DNA of 64,000 nucleotides from CBDCYN01 sp965224205 (GTDB lineage Bacteria; Planctomycetota; Phycisphaerae; Phycisphaerales; Phycisphaeraceae): positions 372,001 through 436,000 of the forward strand of contig CBDCYN010000023.1 in NCBI GenBank assembly GCA_965224205.1, in the 5' to 3' direction. The position numbers and the translations under genes are program-made. The notes beneath the pieces were generated by a model. It did no database searches and was not told the DNA's origin. It worked only from the letters and a program-made list of their open reading frames with translations. This document shows, piece by piece, positions 16,086 through 25,820 of this stretch. Every line of letters begins with the position of its first letter. The stretch's first letter is position 1.

Positions 16086-17155
16086 ATGCCTGAACCGCGC
16101 CGTAACCCGCAGCCAACGACCCGCCGCCCGGTGATCGGGGTGACCATGGGTGACCCCGCGGGATCGGGCCGGAGGTCGTCGTCAAGGCCCTGGCCGACCC
16201 GGCGATCCGCCGCCTGGGGCGGTTCGTGATCTACGGGATGAACGAGCTGCTCAGCTACGCCGCGGACCTGGCCGAGATCGAGCCGTACTGGTGGCGACTC
16301 CAACACGACTCGAAACGGGCGGCGTATGACCTGGTCCATGATGTGGTTGTGCTCGATTACGACGAGTACTCGATCCTGGGTCAGGCGGTGCACCGACCCA
16401 CCAAACAGGGCGGGCAGGCGTCGCTGCGGTTCCTCGATCATGCCCTGGCGGCGGTGACCCGGCCGGGAGATCAGCCCGGACACCTCGACGCGATCGTGAC
16501 CGCCCCGGTCTGCAAAGAGTCTTGGCAGATGGCCGGGTGCCGCTTCCCGGGTCATACCGAGTTTTTCGCCCAGCGCACCAAAGCCAAGCGCGTCGTGATG
16601 ATGTTCGCGACCCCGAAGCTCAACGTGGCCCTGGCAACGGTGCACCTGCCACTGATGGATATCCGCAACGTGTTGACGATCGGCAGCGTGTTTAACCCGA
16701 TCGACCTGGGTCACCAGGCGTGTATCCGGCTGGGGATCGACCAGCCGCGGATCGCGGTGTGCGGGCTCAACCCACACGCATCGGAAAACGGGCAGTTCGG
16801 GGACGAAGAGAAACGGATCATCACGCCCGCGATCGAGATGGCCCAGCACGCGGGGATCGACGCCCACGGCCCGTTCCCCGCCGACACGATCTACCGCGAC
16901 GCGGTCGCGGGCCGATACGATCTGGTGGTGGCGATGTACCACGACCAGGGGCTGATCCCGGTGAAGCTGCTGGCGTTTGAGGAGGCGGTGAATGTAACCC
17001 TGGGGCTGCCGATTATCCGAACCAGCGTCGATCACGGCACCGCGTTCGACATCGTCGGCCGCAACCGCGCCGACCCGGGCAGCATGAAGGCGGCGATCCG
17101 CTTGGCAGCGCGGCTGGCGACCATCGGCAGCAGCGACGGACGGTCCGGGTCGTGA
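16086..17155 (+). CDS. pdxA: 4-hydroxythreonine-4-phosphate dehydrogenase PdxA, single-base frameshift
   Basis: The N-terminus MPEPRRNPQPTTRRPVIGVTMGDPAG is in one frame. From about 16163 the rest is in another (VVVKALADPAIRRLGRFVIYGMNELL...). Adding one G to the GGG at 16160-16162 restores GDPAGIGPEVVVKAL, the canonical PdxA start, and a 356-aa protein. Metal ligands are in FPGHTEFFAQ, the mid-domain ATVHLPLMD and YHDQGLIPVKLL; substrate motif NPHASENG and C-terminal RTSVDHGTAFDIVG are all present. PdxA makes 3-amino-2-oxopropyl phosphate for pyridoxal phosphate. No Shine-Dalgarno; TACTAT lies 6 nt before the ATG. Intact apart from the indel, so a sequence error is more likely than a pseudogene. 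Confidence 0.88.
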
Positions 17156-17508
17156 TTCCGCCATCCCACGGTCTAATCAACTATACGCATCGTGTATCAA
17201 AGTACCGCGTCGGGCACGCGCAGGACACCGAGAATTTCCCCGCCGCGTATGCGAATGATGCCGCAATTTCATCCGGGATGGGTATATTTCACCGCAGTCA
17301 CCGTTGAAATTCCCGCATCGGGTGACCCGTATCTAGTGGCCATTCATTTTACACACGTTCTAAAGAATGAATTTATCACGCGTTACTGCTCAGACCATCG
17401 ATTGGTCACGCTGCGGGAAAAAAACTCAACCCGATCGCGACACCGGCAAACCACTGGAGCGTTACCCAAACTAAGACGATTACCTCATCGCTCGGGGTCT
17501 GTTTCGTC
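17156..17508. other. 353-bp intergenic region with repeat copy
   Basis: Contains a full dispersed element (17182-17286). Further on is a small GACCA/TGGTC hairpin (17393-17407) followed by an A-rich tract about 90 bp before pheS. No coding signal. Confidence 0.5.
17182..17286 (-). repeat. dispersed ~105-bp structured element, copy 2
   Basis: On minus it starts TATACCCATCCCGGATGAA and ends GATACACGATGCGTATA, with GACGCGGTACTTTG before the right hairpin. GGATGA and TCATTC pair to form the left hairpin. It is one of the two copies closest to consensus, with the copy at 43149. Confidence 0.8.
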
Positions 17509-18574
17509 ATGAACAAGCGTTTGGTGTATCCTCTGGGCACCGTGTTCGAAGAGATCGAAAAAGTCGAAGCAGAATCGCGACACGAGCTCGAAAAGATCCG
17601 AAACCCAGAAGAGCTCGAAGCGTTCCGGATCAAGTACCTGGGGTCGAAAGGCGCGGTCAAGGGCCTCATGGCCGCGATCAAAGCCGTTCCCCCAGCCGAC
17701 AAGCCGCGGTACGGGCAAAGGGCCAACCAGACCCGTCAGCAGATCCAAGAGGCGTTCGAGGCTAAGAAAAAAGCGATCGACGCCACGCCGGACGGGCGGG
17801 TCGGTCGCGCCGGGCCGTGCGTGGATATCACCGAGCCGGGACCCGAGCCGCGGATGGGCCGCACCCACGTGATCTCCCAGACGATCGACGAGCTGATCGA
17901 CGTGTTCGGGCGCATGGGGTTCGACGTCGCCACCGGGCCCGAGGTCGAAGACGAGCGGCACAACTTCGTGGCCCTGAACATCCCCGAACAGCACCCCGCC
18001 CGCGACCCCTTGGACAATTTCTACTTGAAGGACCCCGAGGCCGAGGCAGGGGATCCCAGCGGCGGAGGGCTGTTGCTGCGCAGCCAGACCAGCACGGTGC
18101 AGATCCGCGTCATGGAGAACACCCAGCCGCCGATCCGGGTGGTCTCGCTGGGGCGCGTCTACCGCCCCGATGAGCACGACGCCACGCACTACTCGATGTT
18201 CCACCAGATCGAGGGCCTGTATGTGGACAAGAACGTGAGCATGGTCGACCTCAAAACCACGCTCATCCAGTTCGCCCACGCCTACTTCGGCCCCGAAGCC
18301 GAGATCCGTCTGCGGCCCAGTTACTTCCCGTTCACCGAGCCGTCGGCCGAGCTGGACATCAAGATGCGCGTCAAGGACAAGTGGGACTGGGTCGAGCTGG
18401 GCGGGTGCGGGATGGTCGACCCGGCGGTGTTCGAGGCGGTCGGGTACGACCCCCGAGGTGTGGACGGGCTTCGCATTCGGATTAGGCATCGAGCGGGTGA
18501 CCATGCGCAAGTACGGCATCGCCGACATCCGGTGGCTGTTCGAGAACGACGTGCGGTTCCTGCGGCGGTTTTGA
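17509..18574 (+). CDS. pheS: phenylalanyl-tRNA synthetase alpha subunit, single-base frameshift
   Basis: The N-terminal coiled-coil region is followed by the class II catalytic core. Motif signatures: HPARDPLDNFYL, LLLRSQTSTVQIRVME, GRVYRPDEHDATHYSMFHQIEGL, RLRPSYFPFTEPSAELDI and WVELGGCGMVDPAV. After GYDP the frame breaks. Removing one C from the C5 run at 18450-18454 restores EVWTGFAFGLGIERVTMRKYGIADIRWLFENDVRFLRRF and a stop at 18574 (354 aa), the textbook PheS end. It charges tRNA-Phe with the beta subunit PheT, which is not in this window; pheS and pheT are usually adjacent, so this separation is notable. The intact motifs argue for a sequence error. Confidence 0.92.
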
Positions 18575-18667
18575 GGGCGATATTTGAGCGTGGGTAAACA
18601 ATATCTGCTGGCTTGCCCGCCAGTAGCTCACCCTCGTATGGCCCCTCAAGATCATGGAGTATGAAAC

Positions 18668-19427
18668 ATGACCGAGCAACTACAAACGATCACAAAACAG
18701 TGTTGCCAAGCGTCGCCCGCTAAATACGACGACCTAAGCGTACTGTTCCTCAACTGCACTCTTAGCCGAAACCCGATCCTCTCCCACACCGAGGGCCTGA
18801 TCAAGGTGGCCCAGCGGATCTTTGAAACCAACGGCGTGGCGACCAAGATCATTCGCCCCGTCGACTATGACATCGCTGCGGGCTTGGGACTGGACATGGC
18901 CAAAACTGATGAGTGGGAGAAAGACGATTGGCCGCAGATCCAGAAAAGAAGTCGACGCCTGCGACATCCTCATCGTCTGCACGTCGGTTTGGCTGGGGGA
19001 GAAGAGTTCGGTGTGCAGCCGCACGCTCGAAAGGATGTATGGCTACACCCATCAGTTCAATGACAAGGGTCAGTACCGCGATTATGGCAAGGTCGGGGCC
19101 ACCTTGATTACCGGCAACGAAGACGGGGTCAAGCACTGCGCCATGAATATCCTCTTCTCACTATCCCACATCGGGTACACTATCCCCCCGCAAGCGGACG
19201 CCGGCTGGATGGGCGAGGCGGGGCCCGGTCCCTCTTACCTCGACGAAGGGTCCGGCGGGCCCGAGAACGACTTCACCAACCGAAACACCACGTTCCTGGT
19301 CTGGAACTGCCTGCACCTGGCGCGGATGCTCAAAGACAACGGCGGAATCCCCGCCCACGGCAACCAGCCCGATGTATGGGACGCCGGTTGTAAGACAGAC
19401 TTCCACAGCCCGGAGCACAAGCGGTAA
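18668..19427 (+). CDS. flavodoxin-like NAD(P)H-dependent FMN reductase family protein, single-base frameshift
   Basis: The first part, LSVLFLNCTLSRNPILSHTEGLI, is the FMN-phosphate loop of flavodoxin-like reductases. The second part, in another frame, carries DILIVCTSVWLGEKSSVCSRTLERM (the W-x-G-x-x-S flavin loop) and GKVGATLITGNEDGVKHC. Removing one A from the A4 run at 18944-18947 gives a continuous 252-aa protein. These enzymes reduce flavins, quinones or azo compounds; the substrate is unknown. GGAG lies 8 nt before the ATG. It stands between pheS and purC on plus. Confidence 0.78.
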
Positions 19428-19455
19428 TATGGGTCTTTCGCGCTGCCCACGGGCA

Positions 19456-19491
19456 CAGCTATACCGGCTCTGGATGAAATAATCGTGAGAC
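19456..19491 (+). repeat. dispersed structured element, left-end fragment
   Basis: CTATACCGGCTCTGGATGAA followed by ATAATCGTGAGACCCG resembles the left 35 bp of the 105-bp family. The remainder is missing. Weak but in the expected intergenic setting upstream of purC. Confidence 0.35.
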
Positions 19492-19603
19492 CCGCTAGGT
19501 AGGACCACGATTCGGGGACTCCGATTGATTCGTGGATTCGATTTGGAAAAGATCTGCCGACGGCGAATCCGACGTATGAACAACACGGCGACGAGGTAAC
19601 ACC

Positions 19604-20576
19604 ATGACAAAAACTCCAACACACTCAGCCATAATGCGCACCGATCTACCCCTGCCCGGCCGGCGGCAGGGCAAGGTCCGCGACATCTACGAAGCGACCC
19701 TCGGTAACGGGACCGCGGCGCTGCTGATCATCGCCAGCGACCGGATCAGCGCGTTCGGACGTGGTCATGCCCAACGGGGTGCCGGGCAAGGGGGTCGTTC
19801 TCACGCAGATTAGCCGGTTCTGGTTCGACCGGGTCCAAGAGCGGTTGGGCGACCGGGTGAAGCACCACCTCGTGTCGACCGACCCAGCCGATGTTCCCGG
19901 CCTCAGCGACGACGACCGCGAAACGCTCGCCGGGCGCGTGATGGTGTGCCGCAAGACGCGGGTGGTGCCGATCGAGTGCGTGGTGCGGGGGTACCTGGCC
20001 GGGTCGGGGTGGAAGGAGTACCTCGACTCCGGGACGGTCTGCGGGATCACCCTAGCCCCGGGACTCCAGCAGTGCCAGAAGCTGCCCGAGCCGATCTTCA
20101 CCCCCGCCACCAAGGCCGACGAGGGCCACGACGAGAACATCTCGTTTGAACGCGCCTGCGAGCTGGTGGGCACAAAGCTCATGACCAAGCTGCGCGACCT
20201 GAGCCTCGAGATCTACCAGATGGGCCACGACTACGCCGCCGAACGCGGGATCATCCTCGCCGACACCAAGTTCGAGTTCGGCCTGCCGATGGACGGCGAC
20301 GCAACCAGCGAGCCGATCCTGATTGACGAGGTCCTCACCCCCGACAGCTCCCGCTTCTGGCCCGCCGATCAATACCAGCCCGGCCGCGACCAGGCCAGTT
20401 TCGACAAGCAATACGTGCGCAATTATCTCCAAGGCCTCGTCGACCAGGGTCAGTGGGACAAAACCCCCCCCGGCCCGGAGCTGCCCCAGGAGGTGATCCA
20501 CAACACCCTAGCGAAGTACACCGAGGCGTACCGGCGGGCTAACGGGCCAGTGAGTTTGAAACAGAAGATTGAATGA
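19604..20576 (+). CDS. purC: phosphoribosylaminoimidazole-succinocarboxamide synthase, single-base frameshift
   Basis: The N-terminus GRRQGKVRDIYEA (ATP loop) and IIASDRISAF are in one frame; VVMPNGVPGKGVVLTQISRFWF onward is in another. Deleting one G of the GG at 19757-19758 gives the canonical SDRISAFDVVMP and a 323-aa protein. Other signatures are VVRGYLAGSGWKEY, LPEPIFTPATKADEGHDENIS, GIILADTKFEFG and LIDEVLTPDSSRFWP. It condenses CAIR with aspartate, the eighth step of purine synthesis. GAGGT lies about 7 nt before the ATG at 19604. No other pur gene is adjacent. Confidence 0.92.
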
Positions 20577-20721
20577 ACGATACCCCGCGTCGATACAGGC
20601 GATCCTTAAGTCCTTAGGAGGACAACGAACGATACCGGTATCGTGTCTCGAAGAAAACCCGCGTCCGTGACCCTGCCGACCGCGGGGCTGGTCATGTCCC
20701 GACCCCGTGATCGCGATACGC

Positions 20722-22125
20722 CTATTCATCGCCGCTACGGTCGAGGATGAACGACACCGCTTCCTCCGCCGTGGTTTCGTACCAGAAACCCACTGCGTCA
20801 CCGCATTCGAGCACGCACCCTCCCGGCTCGACCCTCACACGCCTGCTCCCCGGAGCCACCCCCGACGGAACGGTCACCCGCCACAGGGCCCGGTCACGCC
20901 CCACCCGCATCCCGGTGGCGATCAGCGAGCTGTCCCACGCGATCGGGTCTAATGTCACGCAGGCGCCGCGGCCCCCGCCCAGCCCCTCGAGCCGGGCGTT
21001 GATCTTATCTAGACAGGCGTCGAACAGCAGGTCCTGCTGGGCGTCGGCATACGCGTCGGCAGGCTTGTCCGTATTCTTGCGTGGATAGGGGTTCCAGTAC
21101 AAGAACACCTCCGCCCCGCTCAACGCCAGGTGGTAGATCAATTCTTCGTAGTACGCGTTGTCGCGTAATTCACTCCGCTCATAGCGCTTGTTCGACACCC
21201 ACGCCATGAACGGCACCTCGCTCGACCGGCGGATCGCCCGCATCATATTCACCTGCCACCGCACCACCGCGAACGGGTCCCTTCCATACCGGCGCGACCC
21301 GTCGAGCTTCACCGCTGCCAGCTGCCCAATGTCGCCGTAGAAAGACCCGCTGCCGTGCGTGCCGCAGTGGGTGAGGTAGTGCTGGCGGTGGCCGTTTCTC
21401 TCGGGGACCACGTTCTCACGGGTGAGGGTAAAAGCCCCGTAGTTGCTCGAGATCGCCCGGGGGAAGATCTTCGCTACCGGGTCGAACACCGCCCGGTCGA
21501 CCGCCTCGCTGATCATCGCGTGCATCGTGGCGTTCCACGTGAGGTAGTGCGGTGACCGGCTAAACTCCAGCACGCGGGTCAGGTCGTCAAAGCCCAGCCG
21601 GCGTTTGAGCTCGGCGGCGCGCCCGTCAGCCGCGATCGCGCGAAGGCGGCCCTTCGACATCGACCAGTTGGAGAGGGTTTTTTCATAGTCGAGGATCAGC
21701 AGGTCCAACCGGCCCCCGGCGTTGGCAAAGGCGCTGTAAAAATCGACCACCTTGGCTCTGATCGTCTCGACCCCGTGATCAGACCAGGGTGAGGAGTAGG
21801 CCGTGAGCTCCCCGTCCGGGGTCCGACACGCGTCGCGAGGGTCGCCGAACAGACCGCGCACACGTGTCTCGAGCACCGCGGCCAGGCCTGGGGGTTTTTG
21901 TCGGCTCAGCTGCGCCGCCTCGGCCGGGTGGGTGCGGTCGCGGACCCAGATCATCGACGTGACATGGCGACACTCCTCCGGCACCGGGTGCCACGACACG
22001 GCCCGGACCGGACCCGCCAGGCCACCGCCCGCCAGGTCGTTGGCCTGTGCTGAAACGGGCACCGGCCCCAGCCGCGACAACGCCAGCACGGCGACGAACA
22101 AAACCAACCGCACAGACCCGCTCAT
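20722..22125 (-). CDS. secreted hypothetical protein, glycosidase-like surface protein
   Basis: A 467-aa exported protein starting MSGSVRLVLFVAVLALSRLG followed by PVPVSAQA, a signal peptide. The body has alternating hydrophobic strands and helices (LDLLILDYEKTLSNW; PFMAWVSNKRYERSE; LIYHLALSGAEVFLYWNPYPR) that recall a TIM-barrel glycoside-hydrolase-like fold, with acidic residues at strand ends. A C-terminal beta region follows (ALWRVTVPSG; GFWYETT). The family was not recognised. Its ATG overlaps the stop of the O-antigen ligase-like gene (ATGA at 22122-22125), so it is translationally coupled and probably acts on the same polysaccharide. Confidence 0.72.
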   Translation of the reverse strand: MSGSVRLVLFVAVLALSRLGPVPVSAQANDLAGGGLAGPVRAVSWHPVPEECRHVTSMIWVRDRTHPAEAAQLSRQKPPGLAAVLETRVRGLFGDPRDACRTPDGELTAYSSPWSDHGVETIRAKVVDFYSAFANAGGRLDLLILDYEKTLSNWSMSKGRLRAIAADGRAAELKRRLGFDDLTRVLEFSRSPHYLTWNATMHAMISEAVDRAVFDPVAKIFPRAISSNYGAFTLTRENVVPERNGHRQHYLTHCGTHGSGSFYGDIGQLAAVKLDGSRRYGRDPFAVVRWQVNMMRAIRRSSEVPFMAWVSNKRYERSELRDNAYYEELIYHLALSGAEVFLYWNPYPRKNTDKPADAYADAQQDLLFDACLDKINARLEGLGGGRGACVTLDPIAWDSSLIATGMRVGRDRALWRVTVPSGVAPGSRRVRVEPGGCVLECGDAVGFWYETTAEEAVSFILDRSGDE

Positions 22126-23408
22126 GACCGGCCGTACACTTCCACAGAATCCAGCAAGAACGCCATTACGGATAAACAGATATACATAAACGGCACCCAA
22201 TAGACCACGATGCCCAGCAGGAATCCTTCAAAGACCGAACCCACAAATATCGAGACCAGCCCCGCCGTGACCATGTCGGCCATAAGGGCGTGCTCCCCCA
22301 GGTCGTGGCGGTACCGCTGGAGCTTGAGCACCTGTGCAAACGTGGCGCCCATGAATGTGACCATGATGGTCACCCCGACCATGCCCATGCGCGCCGCGGT
22401 CGATAGGTACGTGTTCTCCATGATCCGCGGCTGTTCGCTGATCTGCCCGTACAGCGGCGCCGACTTGAAATCCTTGATCAGGGACATCCACCGGTGGCTT
22501 CGGGTGTCTTGCGTCGACGTCAGCCGCTCGAGGTTCCGGGTGCTTTCGGAGAAAAACTGGCTGGCGACGATTACGATGATCCCGCACACGATCGTGACCC
22601 CGAGGATCTTCTTGATCCGCGTGCGGAACATCGCCCCCAACCCCACGAGGGTCATCAGCAGACCGGTCCGCGAACCCGTCCAAGCCAGGAACACGACCAT
22701 CAACCCCACATTGCACGCCAGCGCAATGCGCAGCGGCTTGGGCTCCTCGCGGCGCAGCAGGATGTAAAGCGTCGGGGGCAGGGTCAACGCGATGAACGCC
22801 CCGGCGAACTGCGGGTTGGCGGTCGTGCCTAAAAACCGGTGCAGCAGGATCGCCCCCGGGTTCAGGGCCCACTGGTAGCAGACGCCCGCGACGAACACCA
22901 ACCCCGTGACCGCTAGACTCCGAATCAACGCCTCGACATCCTCGAGGGTCTGAAGCCATCTCGTGACCCCGATCCCCGCCACCAAGAAGAACAGCAGAAA
23001 CAGAACCGCCCCCACCAGCCCACGCGTCATCAGCCCCCCCATCCCCTGCCTAGCCGCGAACGTCAGCTCGAAGACCAGGTACAGCACCACCGGCAGGGGC
23101 ACGAGCCGGCGACGCCAACCCCGCGGGGCCATGAGCGTCGGGATCAGCAACGCGATCAGCAACGCGCCCACCACCGCCTGGCTCTGTGAACGGATCTGCT
23201 CAAGCGGGAACACCAGCGTGTGCTCGATCATCTCCCCCTCGAACGTCCCCAGCGTGCTCACATAGAGCATCCCAATCAGCGCCCCCCACTTCACCGACTT
23301 GCTGACCGTGATCGAGACCAGCAGGCACAAAAACGCCGACATCGCCAGCAGCCCCACGGGGCTGAACAAGAACGCGATCAGGTTTTGGATCTGGCCCTCG
23401 GCTCGCAT
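22122..23408 (-). CDS. O-antigen ligase/polymerase-like membrane protein
   Basis: A 428-aa multi-spanning membrane protein (about 10-12 helices). The O-antigen ligase (WaaL/Wzy_C) region shows TANPQFAGAFIALTLPPTLY, then VFLAWTGSRTGLLMTLVGLG, matching the conserved SRT/G segment before a periplasmic loop. Such proteins join polysaccharide to lipid A core or polymerise repeat units. It starts 7 nt after the end of the glycosyltransferase gene and overlaps the next gene by 4 nt, making a three-gene surface polysaccharide unit. Confidence 0.82.
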   Translation of the reverse strand: MRAEGQIQNLIAFLFSPVGLLAMSAFLCLLVSITVSKSVKWGALIGMLYVSTLGTFEGEMIEHTLVFPLEQIRSQSQAVVGALLIALLIPTLMAPRGWRRRLVPLPVVLYLVFELTFAARQGMGGLMTRGLVGAVLFLLFFLVAGIGVTRWLQTLEDVEALIRSLAVTGLVFVAGVCYQWALNPGAILLHRFLGTTANPQFAGAFIALTLPPTLYILLRREEPKPLRIALACNVGLMVVFLAWTGSRTGLLMTLVGLGAMFRTRIKKILGVTIVCGIIVIVASQFFSESTRNLERLTSTQDTRSHRWMSLIKDFKSAPLYGQISEQPRIMENTYLSTAARMGMVGVTIMVTFMGATFAQVLKLQRYRHDLGEHALMADMVTAGLVSIFVGSVFEGFLLGIVVYWVPFMYICLSVMAFLLDSVEVYGRS

Positions 23409-23415
23409 GCGGTGG

Positions 23416-24654
23416 TCACCCCTGGCCCTGGTCGGGGCGTTGGCCTGTCTCGATCATGTCGCAGAACCGCCTGCAAAGCAATCGCTTGCTGAGCTGATGG
23501 TGGATCGTATCCCGGGCGCGTTGGCCCATCTCATCGCGCTGCGGGGCACTGGTGCGGCGGATTTGTCGCAGCGTCTGGATCGCCGCGTCCACATCACCGT
23601 GGCTGATGTGCCAACCGATCTGGTGGTGATCGAGCAGGTCGGTGACGTGACACGGGTCGGGACCCAACAGCAAGACCGGCCGGCCCACCGACATCGCCCC
23701 GTAGACCTTGCACGGGTGGCAGATCCCCACGATCGACTCGCCCATCGACACCAGGTGCACATCCGCTGCCGAAAGCGAATACTTGATCCGCGACAGCGGC
23801 TGGTACGGCAGCGACACGATATTGCGCGGCTGGTGTTCGTGGATCACCTCCTCGACCCGCTTCTTACCCAACCCCCCGCCGATGAACGCGAACAGCAGGT
23901 CCTCTTCGTCTTGGAGCCGCAACGCCGCTTCGAGGACCGTATCGACCGGCGACGCGACGCTGAGGTTCCCGCTGAACATCACCACGAATTTGTCTGCCCA
24001 GCCCTGTTCGCGGCGGAACTCGTTGTCTGCGTGCCCGATCGGTTCGAGGTGATCATCGTGAGGCCAGGGCGGCATTACCACCAGCTTGTCGCTGATGTCC
24101 CGCTTCTTCATCAGCCGCTGGGCCATATACCGGTCCAGCGCCACCACGTGCTTGGCCTTGCTGAGGATCGCCCGGTTTAGCCATTCAAACAACACCACCG
24201 GCAGCGACCCCTCACGGACCTTGCCCAGGGACACCGCCTGGTCCGGGTTGAGGTCCATCACCCAATACGTGATCGGGATCCTCCGAAACCAATGGATCAC
24301 CAGCGCCGCGATCGGGCACAACGGCGGGGTCGTGCTGATCAGCAGATGGGTGGGTTGACGCAGGAACAGGCCACGCACGATCGCCTGGACGAGAAACAGC
24401 ACCCCCCCCACCAGCCGCATCAGGATTGAACCCTTCCCGTAAGAAGAAAACGGCAGGCGGATCACCTCGACGCCGTCGAGCGTCTCCCGGGCTGGGTATC
24501 GGACCGTCGGGTCGTCGTACCCGCGGTTGGCGGTCAGCACGATCACACGCCAGCCACGCCGCGCCATCTCCGTGGCGACGTCAGCCATGTGCTGACCGAC
24601 GCTAGCGGGGTCCGGGACATAGACCTGGCTCAGGATTAATAACGTCTTGGGAAT
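23416..24654 (-). CDS. group 1 glycosyltransferase (WbuB-like), probable ATT start
   Basis: A GT4-type enzyme. The first ATG (24588) would cut off the expected N-terminus. Homology continues upstream as KTLLILSQVYVPDPASVGQH before MADVATEMARRGWRVIVLTA, so the true start must be before it. No ATG, GTG or TTG lies in frame there; an ATT at 24652-24654, preceded by TTGAGG, would give 412 aa. The donor-binding half contains VVMFSGNLSVASPVDTVLEA and SLSAADVHLVSMGES, plus GAMSVGRPVLLLG. A mutated or miscalled start codon is an alternative. It is the first gene of the polysaccharide unit. Confidence 0.8.
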   Translation of the reverse strand: MPKTLLILSQVYVPDPASVGQHMADVATEMARRGWRVIVLTANRGYDDPTVRYPARETLDGVEVIRLPFSSYGKGSILMRLVGGVLFLVQAIVRGLFLRQPTHLLISTTPPLCPIAALVIHWFRRIPITYWVMDLNPDQAVSLGKVREGSLPVVLFEWLNRAILSKAKHVVALDRYMAQRLMKKRDISDKLVVMPPWPHDDHLEPIGHADNEFRREQGWADKFVVMFSGNLSVASPVDTVLEAALRLQDEEDLLFAFIGGGLGKKRVEEVIHEHQPRNIVSLPYQPLSRIKYSLSAADVHLVSMGESIVGICHPCKVYGAMSVGRPVLLLGPDPCHVTDLLDHHQIGWHISHGDVDAAIQTLRQIRRTSAPQRDEMGQRARDTIHHQLSKRLLCRRFCDMIETGQRPDQGQG

Positions 24655-24733
24655 ACCGACCTCAATCCGAGAATATTCTTGCGGCCAACGGCCGCCCCGG
24701 AGATTGTAGCGGCCTTTGACGCCCTGGGCCCGA

Positions 24734-25330
24734 TCAGCGTGCCCAGACCCCCACGCCGTCGGCCCTTGCCTGCCGTTCTAAGCCGGTATATCTGTCCATC
24801 CATGTATGGCTAAACCGCCGGTCCGCCCGGGCCAACCCGGCTGCCAGCAGCGCCTCGTTAAGCACCCGACCATCGGGCAGCTCCACAAACGCCAGCACAC
24901 GCCCGTACGTGCCACGGACCCGGTGCGGCTCAAGATACAGCGTCACCCGCCGACCGGCGCACCGCTCGTGAACGAACCGGGTCGCCTCCTGCGCCAGCGG
25001 TTCGGCGGGACGCCCCCGGTCGAGTCGGGCCGTCTCCGGAGTGTCGATGCCCCACAGACGCACCCGAGTCGTGGGGAACCTGCCATCACGCACGCGCAGA
25101 TCTAGCGTATCCCCGTCGATCACATGGGCGACCTCAAACGCCTGGCCGTGGTAGCGACCCCAATCCCCACCGCGATACAGCAACCAACCCGATCGTTCCG
25201 CCCAGGACAGGCCCGCGGCGATCATGATCACAGCGACGACCACCGCCCTGGTTCGTAACCAGCCGCTCCCTGGTCTGCCCAGGACGGGCCGACGACGATC
25301 CCGAGCCTTCCACCCCACACGTCGTTTCAT
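24734..25330 (-). CDS. thermonuclease (SNase)-like exported nuclease
   Basis: A 198-aa protein. N-terminal transmembrane or signal segment AVVVAVIMIAAGLSW, then a staphylococcal-nuclease domain: HVIDGDTLDLRV, RVRLWGIDTPE (catalytic Arg and Glu region), GTYGRVLAFVELPDGR (second Arg) and LNEALLAAGLARAD. It likely degrades nucleic acids outside the cytoplasm with Ca2+. GGAGG 7 nt upstream sets the start at 25330; the frame is open to 25384. It is 80 bp upstream of the polysaccharide unit on the same strand. Confidence 0.87.
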   Translation of the reverse strand: MKRRVGWKARDRRRPVLGRPGSGWLRTRAVVVAVIMIAAGLSWAERSGWLLYRGGDWGRYHGQAFEVAHVIDGDTLDLRVRDGRFPTTRVRLWGIDTPETARLDRGRPAEPLAQEATRFVHERCAGRRVTLYLEPHRVRGTYGRVLAFVELPDGRVLNEALLAAGLARADRRFSHTWMDRYTGLERQARADGVGVWAR

Positions 25331-25388
25331 GCCCCCGCCTCCGGGGCTGCGGGTTTCAGCCGTGTCGCCGTCGCCAGGGATCATTTTC

Positions 25389-25820
25389 TCAACCGAGCCG
25401 GTAATACCGCAGCACCGCCGCCAGGAGGATCACCACCGCCGCCAGGTGGATATTGATCATCCCCGCCGCTTTGGGCTTGATCACCCCCCCCGTCCCCAAC
25501 CCCGCGACCACGAACATGATCAGAGCTAACAGGACCTTCGTGCCGATCAAGGCATTGCCCTTGGGCCCCATGTCTTTGTAGACCTGCGCCAGGCCTACCC
25601 AGTTATACACCCCGCTAACGACCAAGCCGGCGATGCAGATCCACAACAAACGGTGGAACCGCGACCGCACTATTTTCAGCACCGATTCGCCCAAACCGTC
25701 GTCGAGCAGACGCACCGCCGGAGCGACACAGATCGGCATGAAGCACAGCCCGCCCACCGCTAAGACAGCTGAGACGACATGCAGATACCTCATGAAGATG
25801 TCGAGCACCGGGTTTTCCAT
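25389..25820 (-). CDS. four-helix membrane protein (CopD/DUF2269-like)
   Basis: About 143 aa with four hydrophobic helices: YLHVVSAVLAVGGLCFMPI, LLWICIAGLVVSGVYNW, LIGTKVLLALIMFVVAGLG and INIHLAAVVILLAAVL. The His-containing first helix (YLHVVSAVLAVGG) and Arg-rich loop resemble small CopD-like or DUF2269-type proteins that may bind haem or copper. A GTG at 25835 is an alternative start. Assignment is by topology and the helix-1 pattern only. Confidence 0.65.
   Translation of the reverse strand: MENPVLDIFMRYLHVVSAVLAVGGLCFMPICVAPAVRLLDDGLGESVLKIVRSRFHRLLWICIAGLVVSGVYNWVGLAQVYKDMGPKGNALIGTKVLLALIMFVVAGLGTGGVIKPKAAGMINIHLAAVVILLAAVLRYYRLG

Noticed and set aside
18601..18625. CTGGC/GCCAG hairpin after pheS as a terminator
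   Set aside because: Short stem and no T-run; not enough to call.
20577..20690. Possible further copy of the 105-bp element after purC (GGTATCGTGTCTCG ... CCCGCGTCC)
   Set aside because: Only the right end is loosely similar and neither hairpin is convincing.
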